From: Forficula auricularia
Lineage: Eukaryota; Arthropoda; Insecta; Dermaptera; Forficulidae
Direction: 5' to 3'
Assembly: GCA_024734495.1 (NCBI GenBank)
Contig: JALMQS010000089.1
Span: forward strand, 7,266,420 to 7,330,419
Length of the DNA stretch: 64,000 nucleotides
Each line of letters opens with the position of its first letter. Position 1 is the stretch's first letter. Of this stretch, positions 46,701-56,790 are shown in pieces. The translations under genes and the position numbers were made by a program. The notes beneath the pieces are model-generated. The model did not search any database and was not told the DNA's origin. It worked only from the letters and a program-made list of their open reading frames with translations.

Positions 46701-49700
46701 AATAACTATTCAATACCCTGAAGGAGAGAAAAAAGTCTCCGAAACGTCGGAAATTGAAAAGAAATAAATAATTTATGGACTGCCTTTCATTATAACCTAA
46801 AATACTTTTATTTACTTAAACTAAAAACCGATTATATTGAGAGAGTTAATATTATAACTATTGATTAATATTACAATAAAAATTTTAATTTTAATTTTAT
46901 AAAAATACTAGCTATGATATTAGTTGAATAAATGAATGGCTTGATTTCCTGAATTGTTATGATATATAAAAAATAATATAATTAGATTTAACCTTTCTAG
47001 TACTAAAATAAATATATTATAAAATTAAAATAATCAATAAATACTTTTAGCTTTTACATATTTTCTAGCTATTTAGCTTTATAATTATGAAAAAAATATT
47101 GAGATAAATAGAAATATAGAAATAAAATCTTGAAAAAATAATTCGTTGAAATGCACAACGTTTCGAACATGGCTTTAGCTTGGAAATTCATCCTTTTAGA
47201 AATACAGATGATAATGAAAACTGACCATAGAAACAGTGTCTGAAATGTTGTGGATTTTAATGAGTTTAACTCATTAAAAATGTCCTAATTATGTGGTTTC
47301 ACATGAAGTCTCTCAATGGAAAAAAATTATCTTCTATGAAACATTAAATCTATACAAAAATTTAAAAAATATAGTTTATAATATAGACTTAGAAAAATCA
47401 TAAATATTTATTATAAAATGTATTTTAAGATAGTTGTTTCACCATATGGGTTTTCTTAGGATTTTTTTGAAATTTAGAGAGATTATTTAAATACTTCTGC
47501 ATCGATTGGTGGCAAAACGAAATTTATGAACAATTTAGTTCCGGAGATATTAAACTCCAAAGATAGAGTTTTTCAGACTCTTATACATTGCACGGGATAT
47601 CGGAAAGTTTACATACTTATATTTAATTATAATTAAGAAACTCTTGTTACCATTGTTATAACAAACTAAACCAACATTAATATATTTTTAAGAAAATTTT
47701 AATTCATAGTTACAAGACAGTTTCTGAGATAATAATTAATAAATAATGAAAAATGTATAATGTAAAATTTACACTAAAAACAAGCTGGCAACAGCGCATG
47801 TATTTAACCTAAAAAGTGGGTTAACTTTAGTACTTTTTTTACTTTTTTTTCGCTTCAGCCATTGTCGTAACAGCTTTCAATCGCTAATCAAGAACTTTTT
47901 GATTTATAAATATCCCTTTATAATGTACTTTATCTGAAATTTCTATGATAAAGTTTATGCAAGCTTGAACAGTGTTGCCAGATTTGTCAAACGATCACGG
48001 GATTGGCTAGTAGTGGTACATAAACAGCAAAAAGTTTTGGGCTTATGAATTATAAATCCTTATTGTCTGTTCTTTATACTCTAGCATTAACTTTTTGCTA
48101 GTATTGTCGCGAAACAACTACTTTAAGTATTGAAGGAGACAATAAAAGAGTGTGTCTTCTGCTGGAATTATAAATTTTATTTATTTATAACGAGACTAGT
48201 CTCGATCAGTCTATTACAATTGATTCACAGGAATTAATTTATGAATTAATTCACTGTGAAACTACACACCCTTTACTTTATTAATTAAAAATTATTTGAA
48301 AGAGAAAATACTTCCAGGAATGTATTTGAAATACCTATTATAAAATATGTACTATAATCTCAAGTATTTGAAATACAAATGTATTTCAAAATGCCCAGCT
48401 CTGCACACAGGGTTTGGCTCAAAAGTACCTGTGGATGCAGGTGAAGATTTTAGATGCAATCTGAATCGTACTTGTATTTATGAGAAGCAAAAATATTTAA
48501 ACTTAAATTTAAAACTTGAATTTATTGAAAAAGAAGATTATTCCTCACCGTATTCAAATTTTCATTCATTTTTTCATAATATTTTTTCTGATCTTCTAAT
48601 TCTGTTTTATATTTCTCGATTTCAATTCTTAATGCTTTAATTGTAGTATTTTTTGAAACATCGAGTTTTTTTAATGAAGCCAATTCGGTTTCACACATAT
48701 TCACATTATTTTGAATATCTTCTTTATCATTATTTGCTGTTTTTAATTCCTCATCTTTATTCATATTTTGTCTTTTAATTTCTTCCATTTCTTTTAATGA
48801 AGCGTCTAATTTATTTTGAGATTCCTTCAATTTATTTTTATAAATTTCTGCATCACTATGGGCTTGTTCATATCTTACAGTTAATCGTGCTAGTTCGTCT
48901 TCATTGTTTTTATTTCGAGATTCTAAAGCTCCTCTTTGATGGTCACATCTTTCCAATTCATCAGATCTAAAATTAAAATCAAATAGATTAATATAACTAG
49001 ATAAGTCTTTAACAAATTAAAACAAGGGAGAGAAAAATTATTATGGAATATTTCTATAAATATAATAGTGGAACATTATCAGGGAAGAATCTGTCTACAT
49101 CGGATTCATAGACCTAGAAAAAGCATTCGATAACGTCAATTGGGAAATTATGTTTAAAATATTAAAACAGGCGGGAATAAAATTCAGAGAGAGAAGACTA
49201 ATCTACAATCTATATCAAAACCAGACGGCAATTATAAATATTGGTGATGAACAAAGAGATGCCAAAATAAAAAAAGGTGTAAGACAAGGATGTGCTGGGT
49301 CACCCATGATTTTCAACTTATACATAGAAGAAGCGATTAAAGAATTCAAAGACAAAATGGATACAGGTATCGAAATCCAAGGTCAAAAGATCGCTATGTT
49401 AAGATTTGCCGATGACATTGCCCTTCTAGGAAGCAATAAAAAAGAATTAGAGGACGCCTTGAATGGAATTAACCAAATCCTAATAGAAGAAATCAAAATG
49501 AAAATAAACAAGAATAAAACCAAGATCCTAGTATGTACAAAAAAGAACAAACGAGACAGGAATGCATCAAAATTAACCAAGAAAACCTAGAAGGAGTTAA
49601 GGAATTCCGCTACCTAGGAAGTAAAATAACATGGGATGGGAAGAGCGAAAACGAAATTAAATCAAGAATTGCCCAAGCAAAAATGGGGTTTAATTCAAAA

Positions 49701-52700
49701 CAAAAACTACTATGCTCCTCCTCAATCAGCTTAGAAAACAGGAAGTTGCTATTGAAGACATATGTATGGAGCATAGCCATGTACGGGTGTGAAACCTGGA
49801 CAATTGGAAAAGCGGAGAGAAAGAGATTGGAGGCTTTCGAAATGTGGTGCTACAGAAGAATGATGAATATCAATTGATGGATAAAATTACAAATGAAGAA
49901 GTTCTTAGAAGAATCGGAGAAAAAAGAACCTTGTGGAGGAGTCTGAGGAAGAGAAGAGGTCAGATGATGGGGCACACACTGAGACATGGGGGACTGCTTA
50001 GGGATATCTTGGAGGGGGAGGTGGGAAAGAAAAGGGGAAGGGGAAGACCCAGATTAGAATATTTCAACCAAATAATTGGGGATATGGGATGCCAGACATT
50101 TAGAGAGGTCAAACAGCTGGCGGGGGACAGAGTCGAGTGGAGACGGATTGTTGCATCAAACCAGTCTTAGGACTGTATACTCGATGATGATGATGATGGA
50201 GTGGAACATTGTCTTAACTAGGCTGGTACATCAGGTGCACCCGCACAGAACCCAGTCTCTCGGGACCCCTGAAAAAGCTCCCCAAACTACGCATAGTAAA
50301 AATATTAAAAAAATAAGTTGCTGAATACGGAATACTATTAATAATAAAATTGAGTTCTTACAAATGAAATGCATTAATTATTAAAATGATGCGACTGTGG
50401 GTCAGTGGTCAAAGAGTCGGGCCGCTGTCCTGAAGTATGCTGGTTCGAGACTGAGTCTCGGCAGATATTTGCAGTCGCCTCCTCTTGGAAAGTAATGACA
50501 AACTACCAAGAGTATAATTGCCTAGTCAACCTCTCCAAACTAGCCGTTCGGAACCGGCGTTAAAAAGTAGGTCTCGTATATCTGTGTAAAACAGCTAACC
50601 ACACTCAGCACAGCTATATGTGGAGAGGTGCCGAAACGTCAGGGAGACATGATATGGCACTTAAAGAAGAAGATTAATAATAAAATGCATTAATGATTAA
50701 AATAGAGTCCGAATTAACCAGCTAGCAATGGCACTTCTGAGAATGCCATAAATCCTATTGTAGGATAGATAAATAGTTTTATTTTCCTCTGAGATGAACA
50801 TTAATTGATCTATTTGACCATCATAGAAAATTTTACAAAGAAAAAGAGAGAAATAAGGTTGGGGCTCCTAGTAGGCCACGCCATCAATTCCAGGAAGATG
50901 CAAGCAAGTTGACTGGAATTGGGAAGCTGTCAAAATTTGATAATAGAACACAAGTGTCTTTGATAATAACAACTAGGAAGATCTATATGACCCGGTCAAA
51001 TCAATTTGAATCACGACTTTCGAAAAGGGTTCATATCGTGTATTTTTGACATTCATCAGTCTATTAATAGGTGTACAAATAAGTTTCCGCCGTTTGACAA
51101 AGTTGGTCCCACCAGTAAGTTATGATTAAAATTGTCAGAATTAAAACTTAATTATCGTAAGGTTGTATATTTGTTAACAACATAACCTTGAAATCTTAGT
51201 GAATTTTCATCAGTATATTATATTTTTTTGTGTGGGAAAATGTCGAGTGTCATTTGAGGGAACTTTTTATTTACTTCTTCAATTTGAAAAAATCTGCAGC
51301 TGAGGCGCATCGATTGCTTGTAGAAGCATATGGTGAGGCTGCCTTAAGTGAGAGAAGTTTCCCTGAGTGGTTTCAAAAGTTTAAGAAGGGTGAATTGACA
51401 CCGAAAACAAAGAACGTAGAGAAAGGCCGAAAGTGTACGAAGACGCGGAATTGAAAGCATTATCAGACTAAGATTCGTGCCAAACGCTAGAAGAACTTGC
51501 ACATACATTAGGAGTGACTCAAAATGCAATTTTACATCGGTTGAAATTATTGGGAATGAATCAAAAACAAGGAAATTGGGTTCCATATGAACTGACGCCG
51601 AGAAACGTTGAACGCCGATTTTTCACAAAACCGGTCAAAACCTATTTGGAAACACTCAATTGGGAAGTTTTATCCCACCCGCTATATTCGCCAGGCATTA
51701 CTCCTTCTGAGTCCACTTGTTTCGATCGATGGCGCATGGCCTGTCTGAGCAGGACTTCACATCTTATGAAGATACCAAAAATTGGGTCGATTCGTGGATA
51801 GCCTCAAAAGATGAAGCATTCTTCCGAATCGGTATCCGTATGCTGCCAGAAAGATGGGAAAATGTAATGGAGAGCGATGGACAATACTTCGATAAAACTT
51901 AAGTTGCGTTCTTTGCCCAATTTTTGATTAAAAACGGCGGAAACATATTTGTACACCTAATAATTAAATGAGTAATTCTTGTATCTATAGAATCGGATTC
52001 TTGAAAAGGGCTCTAATGATTTCATTGAAACAGATTAGAGGGTTTTGGGGTCGACAATTCAATCTGTCACAATCTCATCTTCGGATAACTTTAATGTGAT
52101 TTAAATTGAAAGTTTTTGTGCCGAGGGTAGCAGAATTTTTATATATTGAAGGAGACAATAAAAGAGTGTGTCTTCTGCTGGAATAATTCCAGCAGATGAC
52201 ACCCTCTTTTATTGTCTCCTTCAATTTAATTTGATTGTTTTTTTCTTAATTAAATTTATTATTCACAGGTCGATATGTCAATAATAATATATATTTACAT
52301 TCATCTTCCTGAATTAATGCTTGCAGAATTATGATAGATGAATAGTTAGTGCAAGTATTACTGGCAAAACAGTTTCCATAAAGTGAACGAAGCCTGAGCA
52401 ATGAGACCGAATAGGAAACAAATTCCTTAAAGTGTCAACTACTGGATACTTTACCTTAGTGAAAACCGAAAAATGTTACATGGACATTAGAACTTAATTG
52501 TAATTATGTATTTTAGTGTAATATGTATGTATGTAAATACATTTAAATTTAAATAAATATAAAACTCTGATTTTTGCGACGTTTCGCCAGCTTTATTATG
52601 GCTTCATCAGGCTTCTAAAAAACATACAAAAAAAAAGAGTTACAGAGAAATCAACAAGTCCCATCATTTTTTCCTTTTTTCCCCCTTCACTTCTTTTTCT

Positions 52701-53622
52701 ATGATTAAATCAACAAACAATATTACATGTTACATACCTCAATGAATATGATTAATACATATTAATATATAACAGATGTGCACATATTTCGGAATAAAAT
52801 CAATTGTAATTTTTATATAAATTGATCTAAACAGAAAAGAGAAATAATTACACTTGATTTTATTCCTAAATATGTGCACATCTGTTATATATTAATATTA
52901 ATCATATTCATTGAGGTATGTAACATGTAATCTTGTTTGTTGATTTAATCATAGAAAAAAGAAATGAAGGGGGGAAAAAAGGAAAAAATGATGGGACTTG
53001 TTGATTTCTCTGTAACTCTGTTTTTTGTATATTTTTTAGAAGACTGAAGCCAGAATAAAGCTGGCGAAATGTCACAAAAACCAATGATAATTTTTTGATT
53101 TACACCTTCCTGTCCAAATACCTGCAAATGTACTTAATTAATTAAATAATATGGATGCTATGGACTTTAATAAAACTCTGAATTTAATTTATTTATCCAA
53201 TTTCTTTAAGATCTTATAAAATAAATTAAATTTTATTTAATTCTGGGCGCAAAAAAAATCGACCGTTTTACCTGAATTTAAACATAAAAATAATATTAAT
53301 AGCTTTTAATTAGAGAAAAAAATTACAGAGTAATGCTCAGTCCAGGGGGTACTTTTTTTTATTAGCTATATAGATTATTCAATAAAGAATTTTTTATACA
53401 ATAATCCTGTGAAAAAGAGAAAATTTAAAGGATTTATAAAGTCTGAGACACTTACGTTAATTTAAGTTGGTCCCCTAAATCCTCCAATTGTTTAATAATA
53501 TCATAATTTTGAGCAGAAAGGGACCACCAATTGAAAGTTAATATAAAACAAATAATGATTAAACTGCCAACGAGGAAAGGTGGACACCTGCCATAACCAC
53601 CGCGGATATTTTCTAAACCCAT
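43682..53622 (-). CDS. GOLM1/GOLM2-like Golgi type II membrane coiled-coil protein, five exons
   Basis: Minus-strand exons 53456-53622, 48549-48966, 46159-46210, 45979-46074 and 43682-43767 join in phase to 819 bp, or 272 residues plus stop. The N terminus MGLENIRGGYGRCPPFLVGS runs into a membrane anchor (about residues 14-32, FLVGSLIIICFILTFNWWSL) and then a heptad-rich coiled coil (about 38-210). An acidic, Asn-rich tail ends EPIFHNK. A short basic N terminus, single signal anchor, long lumenal coiled coil and acidic tail match GOLM1 (GP73) and GOLM2 (CASC4), Golgi membrane proteins linked to cargo sorting. Known vertebrate members are longer (about 400 residues). All introns are GT-AG; intron 4 has a weak donor (GTTAAC), and without it the protein would end three bases later at TAA. 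Function is inferred from architecture and the N-terminal match. Intron 1 (4.5 kb) holds a LINE, a SINE, a mariner and a foldback. Confidence 0.85.
44265..44345. repeat. Diverged hairpin repeat
   Basis: AAACTTTTCGGGAGAAATTC with TTTATCATTGG nearby, a relative of the 42225-42475 blocks; sits in GOLM-like intron 4. Confidence 0.4.
44455..44700. repeat. Foldback element F1, second copy
   Basis: Outer arms GAGGCAGTCCAAAAAAGAAG and TTTTTTGGACTGCCTCA pair. The centre holds CTTCGTTTCGGAGGC and CCTTCTTCAGGG with their complement at about 44600-44635 (GAAGAAGGAGGG then GCCTCCAAAACGTCGG). Same family as 27943-28130. Confidence 0.85.
44790..45608 (+). repeat. Dispersed repeat family A, longest copy
   Basis: Starts TTTACTTTACCATACAGGGT and ends TCAAGTGGATGGCCACATCA plus GAACACGTCAGC. 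The interior has three tandem units of about 120 bp (45180-45520), each with CAACCAAATTTTGTATA. It lies in GOLM-like intron 4, antisense to the gene. Confidence 0.8.
45979..46074 (-). CDS. GOLM-like exon 4
   Basis: Encodes (L)ETTTKSDPQNNIIEGINHD to ERN. The acceptor TTTTTCAG is good; the donor GTTAAC is weak. If unspliced, translation would stop at TAA three bases on. Confidence 0.75.
46159..46210 (-). CDS. GOLM-like exon 3, 52 bp
   Basis: Encodes MKKELEDNNKIKPLEIK. The acceptor is TTTATTTTCAG and the donor is C then GTAAGA. Confidence 0.8.
46485..46800. repeat. Foldback element F5 with hammerhead-like motif, internally duplicated
   Basis: Outer arms GGCAGTCCATAAATTATTTA and TAAATAATTTATGGACTGCC pair. 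The right half has the block CACCCATCAATAACTATTCA twice (about 46624 and 46692). The motif CTGAAG, GGAGA...TCTCC, GAAACGTCGG spans about 46718-46750. It lies in GOLM-like intron 2. Confidence 0.85.
46801..47428. other. AT-rich intronic stretch of the GOLM-like gene
   Basis: No exon recognised. A diverged CAACGTTTCGAACATGG block lies at 47157-47175. Confidence 0.4.
47429..48122. mobile_element. piggyBac-type MITE (TTAA-flanked), copy 2
   Basis: Inverted copy of 23875-24572, 694 bp. Ends are GATAGTTGTTTCACC and GCGAAACAACTACT, with TTAA at 47425-47428 and 48123-48126. It lies in intron 2 of the GOLM-like gene. Confidence 0.85.
48131..48187 (+). repeat. Hairpin family H1, copy 2 (one arm)
   Basis: Identical to the left arm at 5863, starting TGAAGGAGACAATAAAAGAG and running into TTTATTTATTTATAA. 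It lies just eight bases from the piggyBac-type MITE end; the second arm is missing. Confidence 0.8.
48549..48966 (-). CDS. GOLM-like exon 2 (coiled coil)
   Basis: Encodes about 139 residues, beginning SDELERCDHQRGALESRN and dominated by Glu, Lys, Asn and Leu in heptad pattern, ending NENLNT. The acceptor is TTTTAATTTTAG and the donor is GTGAGG. Confidence 0.88.
49070..50200 (+). mobile_element. Truncated non-LTR retrotransposon (RTE-like?)
   Basis: A 5'-truncated LINE antisense in GOLM-like intron 1. It starts within the reverse transcriptase and ends in a short 3' UTR with (GAT)n repeats at 50183-50198. A microsatellite-like tail rather than poly-A suggests an RTE-type clade, but the clade is not certain. 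Confidence 0.8.
49084..50170 (+). pseudogene. Reverse transcriptase C-terminal part, two frameshifts
   Basis: Reads VYIGFIDLEKAFDNVNW (motif A aspartate), then GVRQGCAGSPMIFNLYIEE (motif B), then LRFADDIALL (catalytic FADD motif, about 49402-49432). A frame change near 49560 leads to GVKEFRYLGSKITWDGKSEN and MYGCETWTI. A second change near 49870 leads to ITNEEVLRRIGEKRTLW, GHTLRHGGLL and the basic RGRGRPRLEYF tail, stop at 50168. The endonuclease is missing. The element copied itself via reverse transcription at target sites; this copy is dead. Its codons are more GC-balanced than the surroundings. Confidence 0.9.
50388..50682 (+). mobile_element. tRNA-derived SINE with 21-bp target duplication
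   Basis: The flanks AAATGCATTAATTATTAAAA (50367-50387) and AAATGCATTAATGATTAAAA (50683-50703) match over 21 bp with one difference. The head has an A-box-like GGGTCAGTGGTCAAAGAGTC and a B-box GGTTCGAGACT. The body holds CTTGGAAAGTAATGACAAAC, a phrase familiar from several invertebrate SINEs, and a GTGCCGAAACGTCAGG segment near 50629. A short AAGAAGAAG tail follows. It lies in GOLM-like intron 1. Confidence 0.9.
51070..51957 (+). mobile_element. mariner element with internal deletion
   Basis: Terminal repeats GGTGTACAAATAAGTTTCCG and CGGAAACATATTTGTACACC, each flanked by TA (51068-51069 and 51958-51959). It is 888 bp against about 1.3 kb for intact mariners. It lies in GOLM-like intron 1. Confidence 0.93.
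51241..51901 (+). pseudogene. mariner transposase, internally deleted and frameshifted
   Basis: The N-terminal DNA-binding part is recognisable: FNLKKSAAEAHRLLVEAYGE, then FPEWFQKFKKGE, then a frame change, then CQTLEELAHTLGVTQNAILH and QKQGNWVPYEL. It jumps straight to VKTYLETLNWEVLSHP and, in another frame, HGLSEQDFTSYEDTKNWVDS and LPERWENVMESDGQYF at the C terminus. The segment with the first two catalytic aspartates is missing, and the third region (SPGITPSE) is altered. The protein cannot cut or join DNA, but the ends could still be moved by an active relative. Confidence 0.92.
52090..52226. repeat. Hairpin family H1, copy 3
   Basis: The palindrome at 52145-52226 uses the arm TGAAGGAGACAATAAAAGAG with a shorter loop and two differences. 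The flank TTGAAAGTTTTTGTGCCGAG at 52106 corresponds to the inverted flank of copy 1 near 5980-6004. Confidence 0.85.
52565..53090. repeat. Foldback element F6, long arms, CTGATGA-type motif
   Basis: About 525 bp with arms of about 240 bp: TAACAGATGTGCACATATTT near 52770 pairs with AATATGTGCACATCTGTTA near 52867, and the arms continue to both ends. On the minus strand at 52581-52610 the left arm reads CTGATGA, one A, GCC...GGC and GAAACGTCGC. The right arm is degenerate at 53042-53075. Confidence 0.88.
53091..53455. other. GOLM-like intron 1, 5' part
   Basis: AT-rich, nothing recognised. Starts with the donor GTAAGTG at 53455-53449. Confidence 0.5.
53456..53622 (-). CDS. GOLM-like exon 1 (membrane anchor)
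   Basis: Start ATG at 53622-53620. Encodes 55 residues plus two bases, including the short basic N terminus, the membrane segment and the start of the coiled coil (YDIIKQLEDLGDQLKL). The donor GTAAGT is strong. Confidence 0.88.
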
Positions 53623-54180
53623 AATTAAATAGGATTTAGCTAAGTATTATATTTGGAAACACAAAAAGTGAAGAAAAATTCAGTTAATGAACACTAGGAG
53701 AAATGAGAATTAATATAATTAAGATAACATTATTTTATAAAATAAACATGAGTAGATAGAGAGAGAAATGTCAATAAGGAAAGGTGGAGATGTCAAAATT
53801 AATTCCATATGCGTCAGCCTGGAAGACCGCGCTTAATATGAAAGACAATTCTTCTATTTGTTATTGAGATAAAGAAATAAATCTAATATACCGTTCTTGA
53901 ATGTATATTATTAACATAAACAAATGAATTATTAAACCATTTATTTTACATGAATTTATGCATACCTACATTGTTTTTGGGCTTCGACTCCGGAGATTAC
54001 TTCTCCACCATCGAATGTCCTTGATCATCTTTTAGTCCTTGTTTTTAATAAGAGGAAAAACTAATTAAATAAAAAACCTCTTTTCCGATAATTATTTCAA
54101 TTCCATTATTCAATCTATCTTGTCGTTCACCAAACAAATGAATATATTGAAATAAATAAATACTTAAAGTTGTTATAGGG
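53623..54180. other. Upstream region of the GOLM-like gene
   Basis: The likely 5' leader and promoter should lie here, but no TATA or initiator can be singled out in this AT-rich sequence. Confidence 0.4.
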
Positions 54181-54535
54181 AAATAAGGACTATACCTATT
54201 TATTATGCAGATAATTTATAATTTATTGCCATCGTTTCGTCAACTTTGTTGACTTCTTCAGGATTGATATGTTAATGACTTAATGTTTACTAATAAATAA
54301 TAAATAAATAAATAAATCTTTATTCCTCGACCTGCTTAGAGGCACAAGTCCTCGGTGGCTAGGTCCTCCAAACATCAATACAATCTAGCTACAATACATT
54401 AATAAACATCAATACAAGAAAGAATAATTAGAAAAATGACAAATATGCATGGAAAAGTTAACTATTTGAGCCCTGAAGAAGTCAACAAAGTTGACGAAAC
54501 GTTGGCAATAAAATATAAATTAGCATAATATAGCA
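54181..54535. repeat. Foldback element F7, split by a later insertion
   Basis: The left arm (54183-54275) and right arm (54470-54535) pair, e.g. AACTTTGTTGACTTCTTCAG with CTGAAGAAGTCAACAAAGTT. The right-arm motif is CTGAAGA (54473-54479), one A, GTCAAC aaa GTTGAC and GAAAC (54496-54500). The stem is perfect over 6 bp. Confidence 0.85.
54292..54420 (-). mobile_element. Retroposon 3' end inserted in the foldback
   Basis: On the minus strand it reads GACCTAGCCACCGAGGAC, then CAGGTCGAGGAATAAAGAT, then an (ATTT)n tail. This is the layout of a LINE or SINE 3' end. It sits in the loop of foldback F7 and is therefore younger than it. Confidence 0.65.
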
Positions 54536-54544
54536 TATGTAACT

Positions 54545-55678
54545 CATATCTGGAATAAAACCCTGGAGGCCGGGAATGAGACCCTCGCGGTAGCTTTAGA
54601 CATTTTAAAAGGCTTCGATATGGTCTGGATCAAAAATCTTCTTGCCAAATTGACCTCCGTCGGCCTTGCGCCGAAACTCTGCAAGTTGTTCGAAAGTTTT
54701 CTTTCAGACCGTAGTATTAAGATTGTCATCGATGGAATATCATCTTCCCCCTTCCACACAACGCTGGAGTTCCTCAGGGATCGGTTATCTCCCTTACACT
54801 TTTTCTTATCTATATCAAAGACCTAAACTTGCCCTCCAATCCGGTACATTGTTACGCAGATGACAGCACCCTAAATAACGCCCCTGCATCGCATAAAAAC
54901 CGTGCAGACATTTCCTCCTCAATTAATTTAGACTTAGGCAGACTTAAAAACTGGGGATCCCAAAACTTAGTTAACTTCAATACAGTGAAAACTCAGTGTT
55001 GCCTTATTTGTAGGCGCGTCGACAGAAACCTCTCAAACATATTATTCGACTCAAACTCACTAGAATTTACTGATCAAATTTCAATTCTAGGCGTAACTCT
55101 AGGGTCTAACCTTTCATGGAATGACCATATCTCAACCACTGCTAAAGCTGCAGCGCGAAAGCTTGGTCTCCTATTATTAGGTCTAAACCCTATTATAATC
55201 CCAGTCAACTTCTTATACTGTATAAAGCTCAAACTCGTCCCTGTCTCGAATATGGCTCTCATCTGTGGAGGGGTGCCTCCAAGCATTCTCTTGCTACACT
55301 GGATGCGATTCAGAAGCGAGCAATTAAAGTAATAAGAGGCCCGGCTCTAACCAACTCACTCGACTCCCTGGCTCACCGAAGAACCGTTTCTGCCCTTTCT
55401 CCATACTACAGATATTATCACGGTGTCTGTTCAGTCGAGCTGAAATCAATTATCCCCCCTAATGCCCTCTTTGCGAGAAATACGCGGTTTTCAAACGCTC
55501 AGCACCCCTTCGCTGGCAAATTGGATAAAAATCGAACAAGCACTTTCGCCAACTCTTTTATCCCTATGACCTCCAGAGACTGGAACTCGCTCCCTGCCAC
55601 CATCTTTCCCGCGACTTATAACATTCAGCTATTTAAGACCCGTATCCACAGATACCTTAGACCCCAGCCCAGCCCATA
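54545..55678 (+). pseudogene. Reverse transcriptase, decayed, several frameshifts
   Basis: Reads LAVALDILKGFDMVW (motif A), then LLAKLTSVGLAPKLCKLFES and FLSDRSIKIVIDGISSS, a damaged motif B, then VHCYADDSTLNNAPASHKNR (YADD catalytic motif near 54842-54855). LKNWGSQNLVNFNTVKTQCC and LGVTLGSNLSWNDHISTTAK follow. After more shifts come HRRTVSALSPYYRYYHGVCS, FIPMTSRDWNSLPATIFP and YNIQLFKTRIHRYL, ending near 55678. The endonuclease and ORF1 are missing. It has clearly higher GC and different codon use from the surrounding DNA. Confidence 0.9.
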
Positions 55679-55790
55679 AAATTCTTTCTTCTTCTTTTCA
55701 CAATGGAGGGGCCAACCCAGGCCTTTAGGGGTTGCACCTTTCTGGTGTAACTCCTTCTCTCATCATTTTCATTAAAAAAAAATATCTGCA
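54545..55790 (+). mobile_element. 5'-truncated non-LTR retrotransposon (Jockey/I/CR1-type group)
   Basis: Begins inside the reverse transcriptase, runs through the C-terminal domain, a short 3' UTR (GGGGTTGCACCTTTCTGGTG) and a poly-A tail at about 55773-55782. The 3' part matches the 37915-38248 copy. The clade cannot be fixed by eye. Confidence 0.85.
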
Positions 55791-56094
55791 TAAAAGATTT
55801 TCTTATATGCATGTAATTTATAATTAGGATCTAAATTTTAAATTTTTTGCTTCCAGTGAGTGACGGGGTTATTTTTCGAAATTGATTGTTTTTTGTTTTT
55901 TGTTTTTAAATAGGTTCTGATGCCGTTTTTCGGCAAAACAATTTTGTACAAATTGTCTACCTAAAAATACCACTAACATAATAAAATACTAATTGACAAT
56001 TATTCATATTGATTTTACATCTTCAAAAGTTTCCCAAGCCCCCCTAATTATTTCCAGAAATATTATAAAATAATAAATAAGGGAAGAACAATCC

Positions 56095-56470
56095 AGCAAC
56101 CTTGTCCAGACAGAAGGGAAAAGTGCAGCAATATTACATTTCAATATTAAACCTTACAAGGAGATTGCAGGAAAATTGCAGCAACATTGCAGCAATATTT
56201 CTATGTCCGCCGCTTTTACATTGCATCAATATTGCCTATGTTGCCAATGTTGCAGGAACATTTAGCAATATTGCGAACCTTAGACAATATTGGCAACAAT
56301 GCAGCAACGTTCCAGTGGTAACATTGAAGTGGCAATATTGCAGTAACATTGCAGAAATATTCCTATGTCCGCCTGCAATATTACCACTTCAATGTTGCCT
56401 CTGCAATGTTGCTGCAATATTGCCAATATTGTGCAAGGTTCGCAATATTGCTGCAATATTATAGTCTTTC
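56095..56470. repeat. Inverted repeat rich in GCAAYATTGC blocks
   Basis: TTGCAGCAACATTGCAGCAA and variants recur many times in both orientations. TATGTCCGCC occurs at 56203 and 56363. The ends, CAGACAGAAGGG on the left and ATAGTCTTTCTGGGG on the right, are weakly complementary. Probably a MITE; the open frame across it is an artefact. Confidence 0.7.
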
Positions 56471-56790
56471 TGGGGAATTGACTGTGAATTATATATTAAA
56501 TAAATAAATACAAATCTTTTATAAAAAACAATAATAATATAATTGACAACTTTCGCAGAAAAAGCCATTCGAAATGTATCGTATTATTTGTTTGTGCTCA
56601 ATAAATAATTATAATCATGGCCTTTCAGAATGGGGGACAAGACACAAGGGGCTTAAAACGTTTAGAAGCCTCTCATAATAACTGAATTTGTTATTGATGA
56701 AGAGCGCAAAGTTTCTGTCAAATACTTAAATATATAATTTAAATTATTTTTAAATTGAAAGTTTTTTTTAGTCACAAACTGATAAAAGAC
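56471..56790. other. AT-rich non-coding stretch
   Basis: No gene recognised; a CATTCGAAATGTATCGTATT block at 56566 resembles 38388-38410. Confidence 0.35.

Noticed and set aside
48347..48640. Plus-strand open frame opposite GOLM-like exon 2
   Set aside because: Shadow of the coiled-coil exon; the minus-strand exon has matching splice sites and phases.
50388..50682. CORE-type SINE assignment
   Set aside because: One familiar phrase is not enough to name the superfamily; only tRNA origin and retroposition are supported.
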